64,000 bases of DNA from Rubrivivax sp. Its GTDB lineage: Bacteria; Pseudomonadota; Gammaproteobacteria; Burkholderiales; Burkholderiaceae_C. The translations under genes and the position numbers were made by a program. The stretch lies in the NCBI GenBank assembly GCA_022842595.1, contig JALHPF010000008.1, positions 109,173 through 173,172 of the forward strand. Reading direction: 5' to 3'. Within the stretch, counting starts at the first letter, position 1, and each line of letters starts with the position of its first letter. The notes beneath the pieces were generated by a model. It saw only the letters and a list, made by a program, of their open reading frames with translations, was not told where the DNA came from and made no database searches. Shown one piece after another: positions 52,308 to 61,399 of the stretch.

Positions 52308-54911
52308 ATGGACCCGACCACCCATCCCCCTGCAGTGCCCGGTTCCGGGCCGCTGCCGCCGTGGTGGCAGCGCGCGCACCGCGCCCTGATGCCCGATTAC
52401 AACGGCAAGGCTGCGGTGTACTGGTGGCTCGTGGTGGTGGCCGGCGCGTTGATCCTGGCAGCGCAGGTGCCTCAAGTGCTGGCGATGCCGGCTGCAGACC
52501 TCTCGGTGGCGCTGGCGGGCGCGGCGCTCGCGATGCTGGCCGGGCTCTTCCCGATCCGCGTCCCGCGCTGGAAGAACTCCTTCACCGCGGGCGAGATCTT
52601 CATCTTCCTGCTGCTGCTGCTGCACGGCCCGGCGGCCGCCACGCTGGCGGCGGCTGGCGAGGGCTTGCTCGGGTCGTGGCGGACGTCCCGGCGCTGGACC
52701 AGCCGCCTGGCGAGCCCGGCAATCGCCAGCCTCGTGATGTTCGGCATCGGGTCGGTGTTGACGGGCGGTCTGCGGGCCCTGCATGAGCGGGGGTTCGACA
52801 ACGCAGGCGTGGTGCTGCTGGCCACGATGGCCGCAGCGGTCGTCTACTTCGTGCTCAACACCCTGTTGACGACCGCGGTCTTCTACCTGAAGCGCAGCGC
52901 CTGGCCTGCGCTCGAGGATCTGGTCGGGCAATTCGGCTGGATCGGCATCACCCATGCCGTGAGTGCCGCTGTCGCCTGCCTGCTGTTCCTGAGCTTCAAG
53001 CAATCGGGTCTGGGCCTGCTGCTGGCCGCAGCGCCCATCATTGCGATGCTGCTGGTGGTCCTGCACTACTACTTCCGCCAGCGCGAGGTGGACGAGGCCA
53101 CGCGCCTGGACCGACTGGATGCCGCCGAGCGCGAGGCCCGGCTGGCGGCGGCCCATGTGATCGAACTGCAGGCCAGCGAGCAGCGCTTCCACAGCGCCTT
53201 CTCGCATGCGTCGATCGGCATGGCCCTGGTGGGCTTCGACGCCCGTGTGCTGCAGGCCAATGCCGCGCTGTGCGAGCTGCTCGGCTACGGCGCCGAAGGC
53301 GAACTCGAACAGCGCCCGATGACCGACTTCGTCGACACCGCCAACGCTGCGACCCTGCTGGATCAATTGCAAGGCCTGCAGGACGGTCGCCACACTTCCT
53401 TCGCGTCCGAGTTCGCCCTGCGTCACCGCACGGGCGAAGAGCGCTGGGCCACACTGCATGGCAGCAGGTTCGTCGAGATCGGATCCGGGACGAAGTGCTT
53501 GATCCTGCAGGTGCAGGATGTCACGGCACGGCGTCGGGCCGAGGCCGGACTGCAGCACATCGCCTTCCACGACAACCTGACCGGGCTGCCCAACCGGTAC
53601 CGCTTCCAGCAGCTCCTGGCCAGGACACTTGAACATGCAAGGGACCAGGCGGGCAAGTCATTTGGGTTGATGTTCCTGGACTTCGACCGCTTCAAGCTCA
53701 TCAACGACAGCCTGGGGCATGCCGTGGGCGACGAGTTCCTTGCGGCGGTGGCCAAACGCATCCAGCACCAGTTGCGGCCCCACGACGTCGTCGCCCGCCT
53801 GGGCGGGGATGAATTCGCGATCCTGGCCGTCGATCTGGACTGTGAGCGTTACGCCACCGCACTGGCCGGGCGCCTGCTCGAGGCCTTGCGCCAGCCATTC
53901 CATGTCGGCAACACCGAACTCAACACCAGCGTGAGCATCGGCATCACCTTCAGCGGCAGCGGCTACACCGAGCCGAGTGACATGCTGCGCGACGCGGACA
54001 CCGCGATGTACAAGGCCAAGACCTCGGGCAAGGCTCGCTATGCGTTGTTCGACACTGCACTGCATACCGAGGTGGCGCATCGCATGCGCCTGGAGCGCGA
54101 CCTGCGCCGGGCCATGGCCGACGGGCAGATCGGCGTCGCCTACCAGCCACTCTTCGACCTCAACGATGGCCGTCTGATCGGCTTCGAGGCGCTGGCGCGC
54201 TGGCATCACCCCGAACTGGGCGACATCGAGCCGGTGACCTTCGTCCCGGTGGCCGAGGAAGCCGGGCTCATGATCAGCATGACCGACCACGTACTGCACA
54301 CCGCTTGCCGACAGCTGGGAGCCTGGCAGCGGCGCGACGCCCGCTTCGACGGGCTCCGCATGCACCTCAACCTGTCCGGCATCGACATCGCCCACCCCAA
54401 CCTCGTGGCGCGGGTGAACACGGCCCTGGCTGTCGGCGACGTGCAGCCACGCAACCTGACGCTGGAACTGACCGAGAACGCTTTGATGCAGCGCATCGAA
54501 GGCGCGTTGCCGGCGCTCACGAGCCTGCGCAGGTCGGGGGTCGGCATCACCATCGACGACTTCGGGACCGGCTATTCGTCGCTGCGGCACCTGTCGAGCC
54601 TGCCGGTCAACCAGCTCAAGCTCGATCGTGGCTTCGTGGCAGACCTCGAACGCGGCACGAGCGACGAAGCCGTGGTTCGCGCCATCATCATGATGGGCCG
54701 ATCGCTGGGCAAATCGATCATGGCCGAGGGCATCGAGACGGCCGCACAGCTGGAACGACTGAAAGAGGCCGGCTGCCAGGCAGGGCAGGGCTTCTTCCTG
54801 TCGCGCCCGTTGACCGCCGAACAGGTCGAGCAGCTGCTCGAACGTCTTCTGCGCGAGCCGGGGCAGGCCCGCCTCCAACCACAGGACTCGGCACACGCGC
54901 TTCTGCACTGA
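52308..54911 (+). CDS. Membrane PAS-GGDEF-EAL protein with intact motifs
   Basis: 867 residues, paralogue of the preceding gene with the same layout: six to seven transmembrane segments (GEIFIFLLLLLHGPAAATLA), PAS, GGDEF, EAL. Here the GGDEF signature is intact (LGGDEFAIL) and the EAL domain is complete (FEALARW, LNLSGID, LELTENALM, DDFGTGYSSL, KLDRGF). So it may make or break c-di-GMP, or use the GGDEF part as a GTP sensor. The start ATG at 52308 is chosen by alignment with the paralogue; the frame is open for 186 further codons inside the neighbour. Gap to the preceding gene 23 bp, so very likely co-transcribed. Confidence 0.92.
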   Translation: MDPTTHPPAVPGSGPLPPWWQRAHRALMPDYNGKAAVYWWLVVVAGALILAAQVPQVLAMPAADLSVALAGAALAMLAGLFPIRVPRWKNSFTAGEIFIFLLLLLHGPAAATLAAAGEGLLGSWRTSRRWTSRLASPAIASLVMFGIGSVLTGGLRALHERGFDNAGVVLLATMAAAVVYFVLNTLLTTAVFYLKRSAWPALEDLVGQFGWIGITHAVSAAVACLLFLSFKQSGLGLLLAAAPIIAMLLVVLHYYFRQREVDEATRLDRLDAAEREARLAAAHVIELQASEQRFHSAFSHASIGMALVGFDARVLQANAALCELLGYGAEGELEQRPMTDFVDTANAATLLDQLQGLQDGRHTSFASEFALRHRTGEERWATLHGSRFVEIGSGTKCLILQVQDVTARRRAEAGLQHIAFHDNLTGLPNRYRFQQLLARTLEHARDQAGKSFGLMFLDFDRFKLINDSLGHAVGDEFLAAVAKRIQHQLRPHDVVARLGGDEFAILAVDLDCERYATALAGRLLEALRQPFHVGNTELNTSVSIGITFSGSGYTEPSDMLRDADTAMYKAKTSGKARYALFDTALHTEVAHRMRLERDLRRAMADGQIGVAYQPLFDLNDGRLIGFEALARWHHPELGDIEPVTFVPVAEEAGLMISMTDHVLHTACRQLGAWQRRDARFDGLRMHLNLSGIDIAHPNLVARVNTALAVGDVQPRNLTLELTENALMQRIEGALPALTSLRRSGVGITIDDFGTGYSSLRHLSSLPVNQLKLDRGFVADLERGTSDEAVVRAIIMMGRSLGKSIMAEGIETAAQLERLKEAGCQAGQGFFLSRPLTAEQVEQLLERLLREPGQARLQPQDSAHALLH

Positions 54912-55464
54912 GAGCGTGCGTGAGAGTCCGGAAGGGCCCGCAAGGCCGAGGACGGTCCGAACGCGAATTCGTCACCGCGCGCCTGCGGCTTCGGTGCTTT
55001 CCGTCGGCGCCGGGCTGTTCCCGGTGCTTGCGCCCGGAACCACGACGAAGCTGCCGTTCGCGCCGCAGGGTAGTCGGCCAGGAGCGTTCGATGTCGACCG
55101 TCTAGTTTCCGGCGGTCCATCATGCCGAGCCGATTCGGCGATTTCCGCATGCCAGAGCTGCGGCAATGCTGCGCCCAGTCACTCCACGAGAGCCACAGGG
55201 TGCCTGTACGCCAGCAAGAGATCGGCGATCCATCTGTGTTTGCAAGAGGCATCAGCTTGCACTCCACTCCTTTCGTCAGTCACGAACAGCAGTCAAACTC
55301 GCCATCAACGAAAAAACGCACACCCAGCGCGCGACACGGAACTGGCGGTCTGGGGTGCGAGTCCCGCCAACGGCGATGACATCCTGGAAGGTCAGAGCGT
55401 GCAGATCGAAAAAGCAGATGCGACAGCCCGCGAAGAAACCGGCCACCGGCACGACTGGCTGAAG
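54912..55464. other. Intergenic region before a large lipoprotein gene
   Basis: About 550 bp. The frame of the next gene is open through it but has unlikely composition (many Cys, Ser, Arg) and no lipid signal at its start, so it is read as non-coding. Short GC dyads occur (GGGCCC near 54938). A T-arm-like string (GGGTGCGAGTCCC) near 55355 has no cloverleaf around it. No gene or RNA can be supported. Confidence 0.4.
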
Positions 55465-57804
55465 GTGGTGACGAAGGCGGTCTACCAAAGGACTGATCTA
55501 CGCGCCTGGACTCGGCACCGCGCGGCAGCAGCAGCGTTCGCAACGGCCCTGGCGCTGAGCGCCTGCGGGGGCAGCCCGTCACCAGAAACAGATTGGACCG
55601 AGCCCGCCAGCCGGGCTGGCGTTTCCGCCTTGACGACACCCGCCGCTGACGGCAGCCACAGCCTGACCGTGGACTGGATCGACACGCTGGACGGAGAACA
55701 AGGCTGGCGCATCGAAACCCTCAACGGCAGCACCTGGGACCCGCTCGCCACGCTGCCGGCCAGCCCCGGCGTCGGTCTGGGCCTGACCTGGCAGCGCAGC
55801 ATCAGTGCCAACACCGTGCTGCGGGTGGTGGCGCTGCTGCCCGACAGCCAGGCGGTGGTGCTGAGCACGCCTTCACAGCAGCGGCAGCTGACGGCGCGCA
55901 CCCAGCTGCCAGGCGTTGCCATCACCCTGGCCGGTACCGACCAGCCGTTGACAGGCGACACCACCATCGGTCTGGGTGGCGGAGCCCAGACGCTCTCTGT
56001 CCAGTACAGCGCTGGCGCCATCGGCAACGGCGCGGCCGGCGATGGCTTGCTTGGCACACCCGTGTCGCGCAACGCGCCAGGCTTCGGCGTGCCCTGGCGC
56101 AGCGGGCAACTCAATGACGGGCGCTACCGCATCGACGCCAAGCTCGAGGTCGAGGCCGGCAACTTCATCGTGATCCAGCGCGCCGTCGACGTGCACAACT
56201 CCGGCCTGAAAGTAGGCGTGGGTGCCGACGTCAACGGGCAGCAGGTGAATCTGAAGCTGCAACTGGAATCGAACGTCGCCCAACCCAGCGTCACGGTGCT
56301 GGTCGACGGTGTCGTCAAGGCCAGGCAGACCCTGGCGAGCGGGTGGCAGGTGCAGGACTGGCCGCTTGCACTGGGCGAACTCGAAGGCGGTGAACACGAG
56401 ATCGTGGTTCGCGCCAGCGACAGCAGCGGTGCAAGCGCGGAAACGCGGACGACCGTGCGGGTGGTGGGTGCGCTGCGGGCTGCGCTCGACGTGCCCGACG
56501 GCGCAGTGGCGTTCGATCAGCTCGTCATCGGCGGTTCCGGCGGTGCCCTGGGCAGCGTCAGCCCGGCCACGCTCACCTTGCGTTTGGACGGCGCGGTGCT
56601 GCGATCCACCACCAGCGGCAGCTTCACGCTGACGCTGGGTCTGGCTGGCTTGGCCGATGGGCCGCACACGCTGACGCTCGACGTGGAGGACACCTCCGGT
56701 CGAACCGCTTCGGTCAGCCGCCGCATCCAGGTTCAGTCGGTGTCGCCGCAGTTCCAGCGTGTCAAGGCCGTCCTGTCGGGCGCGATGTCGACATCGACCC
56801 TGACGTCGCTGGCTTTCGACGGCCGATTGGCACTGAACAGCACCAGCTGCCCGGGCTTCGGGGGGCGAGTGTGCATCGACCTGACGACGGTCGAGCCCGA
56901 CACCCCACAAGTTCAGCTGGCTTTCGCGCGTTTCATCGGGGTCAGAATGAATGCCGACTGGACCTGGTACAGCGCATCTGACGGTGCCAGCCGTTGGCAG
57001 GCCCTGGTGGCCGCACCAGACAATGCCGTCGTGCCGAACTACGGCCGCTGTACCGCGCCCGATGCCAGTACCGACTGCTTGCGGTGGCCCGAGGACATCG
57101 CCGTGGGCGAATGGGTGGCGGTTGGCGAGGTCAATCAAGCGGCAGTCGTTTCGTCACGCGTCGTGCTGCGGAACATGCGGACCGGGGAAGAGCGCGCGCT
57201 GCCGGGCCGCAGGGTGACCGATATACCGGCCACGTCCCTGCCGGACGGCGGCTGGCAGTGGACAGTCCAGACCAGTACAGGCTATGCGGTCTACAACACC
57301 ACGACGGGCACCAGCCAGCCGCTCGACGTGCCCGGGACAGCGGTCGACCTCAAGTCCGACGGCAGGCGCCTGGTATGGCTGTCCCCTCAGGACAGCGCTG
57401 CGCCCAGGCGCCGCCAGCTGTATGCCGCCACGCCAGAAACAGCCGCCACGCCACAACTGCTGGCCGACTACACCATCACCGACACGTCGTTGGCTGAAAC
57501 CGAGTTCACGCGCGCTGGCGGCGGTTGGGTGGTCTGGACGGAGCGTGACACAGCCCGCAACCTGAGCCATCTGAAAGCCAACGACGGCAACAGCACCCGC
57601 ACGCTGGCCAGCAGCGCCACACTGCGCATCCTGACTTTCGCCGACGGCGCGGTTGCCTGGTTCGACGAAAGTGAACGAACCTACTTCTGGACCCCCAACA
57701 CGGGCGTGCAGTTGATCGCACTCAAGGTGCTGTTGCCGGCAATCACGCGCCGAGGGCTGTACGCCGTCTTCCCGGACAGCGCGCTGTACCGGCTGAGCTT
57801 CTGA
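55465..57804 (+). CDS. Large lipoprotein with beta-sandwich repeats and propeller-like C-terminus
   Basis: About 779 residues from the GTG at 55465; this start is an estimate placed just before the lipoprotein signal AAAAAFATALALSAC (Cys near residue 36). After it come fibronectin/Ig-like beta sandwiches: LTVDWIDTLDGEQGWRIETL, GVAITLAGTDQPLTGDTT, VTVLVDGVVKARQTL, LRLDGAVLRSTTSGSFTLTL. From about residue 440 the pattern shifts to short repeats resembling WD40/TolB-like blades (DIAVGEWVAVGEV, GWQWTVQTSTGYAVY, DGRRLVWLSPQD, GGGWVVWTERD, DGAVAWFDE). No catalytic motif is seen. Probably a surface binding or structural protein. It lies after the c-di-GMP gene pair, same strand. Confidence 0.75.
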   Translation: MVTKAVYQRTDLRAWTRHRAAAAAFATALALSACGGSPSPETDWTEPASRAGVSALTTPAADGSHSLTVDWIDTLDGEQGWRIETLNGSTWDPLATLPASPGVGLGLTWQRSISANTVLRVVALLPDSQAVVLSTPSQQRQLTARTQLPGVAITLAGTDQPLTGDTTIGLGGGAQTLSVQYSAGAIGNGAAGDGLLGTPVSRNAPGFGVPWRSGQLNDGRYRIDAKLEVEAGNFIVIQRAVDVHNSGLKVGVGADVNGQQVNLKLQLESNVAQPSVTVLVDGVVKARQTLASGWQVQDWPLALGELEGGEHEIVVRASDSSGASAETRTTVRVVGALRAALDVPDGAVAFDQLVIGGSGGALGSVSPATLTLRLDGAVLRSTTSGSFTLTLGLAGLADGPHTLTLDVEDTSGRTASVSRRIQVQSVSPQFQRVKAVLSGAMSTSTLTSLAFDGRLALNSTSCPGFGGRVCIDLTTVEPDTPQVQLAFARFIGVRMNADWTWYSASDGASRWQALVAAPDNAVVPNYGRCTAPDASTDCLRWPEDIAVGEWVAVGEVNQAAVVSSRVVLRNMRTGEERALPGRRVTDIPATSLPDGGWQWTVQTSTGYAVYNTTTGTSQPLDVPGTAVDLKSDGRRLVWLSPQDSAAPRRRQLYAATPETAATPQLLADYTITDTSLAETEFTRAGGGWVVWTERDTARNLSHLKANDGNSTRTLASSATLRILTFADGAVAWFDESERTYFWTPNTGVQLIALKVLLPAITRRGLYAVFPDSALYRLSF

Positions 57805-58060
57805 TGGGCCGATCTGGCGTCAGGGACAGGCCTCCCCTTGGCCTATGTCCTCGACCAGCGCGCCCCGTTGGGTGAGCAGCTTCAGGGCAGCGAGATCAGG
57901 ACGGCGGATGTCGGCTCAGAGTCGGGCGCCACCGGTGCCCCGATGAGCCAGCAGTCGTTCGTGCCTGGAACTGGGCCGGTCGCCATCGAGTGACCGCTGA
58001 AGGAACTGAAGGCGACCTCAGGTTGCGGCTGGGCGGTCCCGCTGCTGCGACCACGACGGC

Positions 58061-60148
58061 TCACCAGATGCGCACCCGGTCGGCCGGCTTGCGCCACATC
58101 GCGTCGCCGGGCCGGGTACCGAAGGCCTTGTGGAAGGCGTCCAGGTTCATCAGCGGGGCGTAGCCGCGCACAACGCTGTTGGCGTGGTAATCGGTGGCGG
58201 CCCGCACGCGGATGAGCTCCTCGCGAGCCTTGTAGATCCAGAGCTGGGACCAGGCGACGAAGCAGCGCTGTTCGGTGCTCAGGCCGTCGACCTCGGGCTG
58301 CGGCTTGCCCTTGAACTTCCGACCAAGCGCCCGGTGCAGCGCCGCATGCGCCATCGTGATGCCGCCCAGGTCGGCGGTGTTCTCGCCCAGCGTCAGCGCG
58401 CCGTCGAGTTTCAGGCCCGGCAGCAGCGTGAACTGGCTGTACTGCGCCACCAGCAGGTCGTTGCGCTTCTTGAACTCGGCCGTGGCCTCGGGCGTCCACC
58501 AGTCCCGCACATTGCCCTGGGCATCGAACTTGCCTCCGAAGCTGTCGAAGCCGTGCGTCAGCTCATGGCCGACCACCGCGCCCATGGTGCAGTAATTCAC
58601 CACCGGGTCGGCGCCTGGCGTGTAGAACGGCGGCTGCGAGATGGCGGCGGTGATGTCGATGCCGTTGAGCTGCGGGTCGTAGGCGGCGTTGACGGAGGTC
58701 GGCGTGGTGTGGCCCACCTCGGCGAAGCGCTCGCGCACGGCCGGCTTGCCGACCTTGTCGAGGTCACGCTTCAGCCGGAACGCGGCCAGGCGCTGGTTGT
58801 TGCCCAGGTGGTCGTCGGCGCGGATGTCCACGCTGCTGAAGTCGATCCAGCGCTGCGGGTAGCCGACCTGGATGTCGACCTTGGCCAGCTTGGCCAGCGC
58901 GGCGGCGCGGGTCGGCGCGTCCAGCCAGGGGTTGGATTTCAGGCGCCGGGCGAACTCGGCCTTGATGTGGCCGACCATCTGCGTGATCTCGCGTCGGGTG
59001 GTTTCGGTGTAGTACCGCTGCACATACAACTGCGACATCGGGTGGTACAGCTGCATCGTCAGCGCCTGCACCGCCTGCCGCTCCAGCGGCAGCGAGGTGG
59101 CCAGGCCATCGCGCTGGCGCTGGTAGTCCTGGCTGAGCTGGAACCAGGGTTGGCCGAGCAAGTCGGCGTTCAGCGCCAGCACCCACCAGCGAAGCAGCGT
59201 CTGCACGTCCTGCGCAGGCCGGCTGCTCAGCAGCCGCTGGGTCGCCTTGGCCGCGCCGATGTCGTAAACCTGCACCCGGGCGGGCAGGGTCAGCCCGGCC
59301 GCTGCGGCCATCGCGCGCAGGTCGAAGGCGGGGATCAGGGCCTGCGCCTCGTCCACCGACAGCAGGTTGTAGATCAGCGACGGTTCGTACAACTGCAGCG
59401 GCGTCAACCGCAGCGCCGCCAGCTCCGCTTCCATCGCCAGGATGGTGCGTGCCTTGGCGGCCGCCACATCGGGCGCATCGCCCAGCTGCTGGTGCATGCG
59501 GGCGATGTAGTCGACATACACGTCGCGGATCTTCTGGCTGGCCGGATCGCGGTACTGGTCCTGCGGCAGCTGCAGGTTCCCGAACTGCAGCGACAGCTGC
59601 GTGCGGCGGCTGTCCTTGAGGTCGGGCACCGTCACCAGGTTGAACAGCGGCGAGCTGCCGGTGCCGGCCTGCAGCCGCACCGACAGCCGCGCCAGGTCTG
59701 CCGGGCCGGTGGCGCGCGCGGCCGCATCCAGATCGGCCTGCAGCGGCTGCAGGCCGGCGGCATCGCGCCGCCGCATGTCCAGCGCGGCGCGATAGTAGTC
59801 GCCCACCTGCTGCGACGGGCTGCCCTTGGGCGCCTGGCCCTGGCTGGCCTGCACCGCGAGCTGCTGGAGCTGAGAGTCCAGGTTGGCGCCCAGCATCGAG
59901 AAGCCACCGATGTCGGATTCGGCATCGGGAATCGTCAGCCGCTTCAGCCAGTTGCCGTTGGCGTAGGCATAGAAGTCCTGGCGCGGGTCGACGCTGCGGT
60001 CCATGTGGCTGGGGGAATAGCCGATCGGCCCCGTCGACGCCTGGGCGGTCGGCTTGACAGGGCGGTGGATCACATCGGCTGAGGGCGGGCCGGCCAGCGC
60101 AAAGGCGCTCGACAGGCAGAAGAAAGTGGCGGTGGCGATCCGATTCAT
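58061..60148 (-). CDS. Secreted M13 family metallopeptidase (neprilysin/PepO-like)
   Basis: 695 residues. Signal peptide about 1-20 (ATATFFCLSSAFALA). Peptidase M13 N-terminal domain begins DRSVDPRQDFYAYANGNWL. The zinc site is HELTH near 528-532 (GHELTHGFDSFGGKFD) with the third ligand in GENTADLGG. The C-terminus, VRIW, is like that of the family. All active-site residues are present. Such enzymes cut peptides under about 40 residues in the periplasm or outside. The start ATG at 60148 has a GGAGAG site; the in-frame extension upstream codes for an unrelated hydrophobic stretch. The 255 bp after its stop hold nothing recognisable. Confidence 0.93.
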   Translation of the reverse strand: MNRIATATFFCLSSAFALAGPPSADVIHRPVKPTAQASTGPIGYSPSHMDRSVDPRQDFYAYANGNWLKRLTIPDAESDIGGFSMLGANLDSQLQQLAVQASQGQAPKGSPSQQVGDYYRAALDMRRRDAAGLQPLQADLDAAARATGPADLARLSVRLQAGTGSSPLFNLVTVPDLKDSRRTQLSLQFGNLQLPQDQYRDPASQKIRDVYVDYIARMHQQLGDAPDVAAAKARTILAMEAELAALRLTPLQLYEPSLIYNLLSVDEAQALIPAFDLRAMAAAAGLTLPARVQVYDIGAAKATQRLLSSRPAQDVQTLLRWWVLALNADLLGQPWFQLSQDYQRQRDGLATSLPLERQAVQALTMQLYHPMSQLYVQRYYTETTRREITQMVGHIKAEFARRLKSNPWLDAPTRAAALAKLAKVDIQVGYPQRWIDFSSVDIRADDHLGNNQRLAAFRLKRDLDKVGKPAVRERFAEVGHTTPTSVNAAYDPQLNGIDITAAISQPPFYTPGADPVVNYCTMGAVVGHELTHGFDSFGGKFDAQGNVRDWWTPEATAEFKKRNDLLVAQYSQFTLLPGLKLDGALTLGENTADLGGITMAHAALHRALGRKFKGKPQPEVDGLSTEQRCFVAWSQLWIYKAREELIRVRAATDYHANSVVRGYAPLMNLDAFHKAFGTRPGDAMWRKPADRVRIW

Positions 60149-60480
60149 GAGCTCTCCGTCGGTGTGCTCACTTTGCCGAGCTGGCGCATCGAACACAAGC
60201 CAGAAAGCGTTCGGCAGCACCCGAAGGATGGGCGCCAGACTCATCCCATCAGCCGGCACCGCACCGCTGAACATCAGCTGTCCCGACAGCCCCAGGATCG
60301 AGGTGTTGACCAGCACCCAACGCACGACTGTGGCCGGCAAAGCCGCCCACACCTACACCATCGGCAGCCAGGTCAACAGCAGGCCGCGGGCCGAGGGCAG
60401 GTCGCGCAGGCCGGTGTCGCGCCATCGCTGCCAGCCGACCACGGCTCGGTGATTGGTCCACCAGAGTAGGGGCAGGCACA
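60149..60480 (-). pseudogene. Possible remnant of a membrane protein gene
   Basis: The minus-strand frame that leads into the M13 gene reads LWWTNHRAVVGWQRWRDTGL, further on LLLTWLPMV, a TAG, then VWAALPATVVRWVLVNTSIL and LRVLPNAFWLVFDAP. It looks like hydrophobic coding sequence interrupted by a stop. I do not recognise the family, and the 5' end is not visible. It fills most of the space between the divergent M13 and PEP-CTERM genes. Confidence 0.3.
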
Positions 60481-60544
60481 CGATCGATGGCTTGCCGGGC
60501 CAGCAAGGCTCTGCCACACTGCGCAAGGCAGCGGGAGTGAAAAA

Positions 60545-61267
60545 ATGGACATCGTGGCATCGTTGATGGTGGGCGTCGGCATGGCGTTGGCCGGCTTGGA
60601 TCGACCGGCTCCGGTCGTCCTGGATTTCGAGCAGGTCTCGCCGGTCTATCCGTTCGTCAGCAACAACATCGCGGCGCTGGACTACTACAACGCCGGCCTC
60701 AGCAGTGCCGGCACCCGCGGCCCGGACTACGGTGTCGAGATCAGCCCGAACGGCCTGGTCATCTGTCTGAACACGCTCGAGGTGGTGTGCGAGCTGTCGA
60801 ACACTTCCCGGGGCGACGGCGGCGAAGGGTCCGAGCAGGGCGCGCTGTTCTTCCTGTCGGGCTCGGAAACCTACATCAACGTCGCCGATGGCTTCGACAC
60901 CGGCTTCTCCTTCAACTACGTGTCGGTGGCCGTGGCTGGCGAAGCGCGGATCTACGACGGTCTGAATGGAACCGGGACGTTGCTGGGCACCCTCGTGCTC
61001 GGTCCCAACGCAGTCGACTGCCCCGGCTATGAAGCGCCTTTCTGCGCGTTCGCGCCGGTCGGCATGACTTTCGACGGCGTGGCCAGGTCGGTATCGTTCG
61101 CCGGTGTCGCCAATCAGATCGTCTTCGACGACATCACCTTCGGCAGTGCCACGCCGGGCGCGGTGCCGGAGCCGGCGACGACCCTGTTGCTGCTCGGCGG
61201 CGTTCTTCTCGTCGGGGCGGTGGTTCGGGCCCGGCGGCCTGTTCGGGTCGACCGGGTCGAAGCCTAG
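60545..61267 (+). CDS. PEP-CTERM sorted exported protein
   Basis: 240 residues. Short N-terminal hydrophobic segment (MDIVASLMVGVGMALAG), weaker than a normal signal peptide, so the start could be elsewhere. The middle has a beta-rich region (LDFEQVSPVYPF, GFSFNYVSVAVAG, ARIYDGLNGTGTLLGTLVL, VSFAGVANQIVFDDITFG) of the kind found in many PEP-CTERM proteins. C-terminus: VPEPAT, hydrophobic LLLLGGVLLVGAVV, then RARRPVR. Exosortase substrate, probably extracellular or matrix. Divergent from the M13 gene. Confidence 0.88.
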   Translation: MDIVASLMVGVGMALAGLDRPAPVVLDFEQVSPVYPFVSNNIAALDYYNAGLSSAGTRGPDYGVEISPNGLVICLNTLEVVCELSNTSRGDGGEGSEQGALFFLSGSETYINVADGFDTGFSFNYVSVAVAGEARIYDGLNGTGTLLGTLVLGPNAVDCPGYEAPFCAFAPVGMTFDGVARSVSFAGVANQIVFDDITFGSATPGAVPEPATTLLLLGGVLLVGAVVRARRPVRVDRVEA

Positions 61268-61399
61268 CCTGGCCAGTCGGTCGAGTGCCGGCGCGGAACG
61301 CCTGACTTCACGACCTCCGGACTGCGGGATTCAGCGCGTCGGCTGACGGAGTGCTGATCGCACAGCAGCGAAGACGGCACCGAGCCTTCCGTTTCCACT

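Noticed and set aside
55330..55380. tRNA-like T-arm string GGGTGCGAGTCCC
   Set aside because: No acceptor stem, D-arm or anticodon arm can be folded around it, and no CCA end or attachment-site duplication is present.
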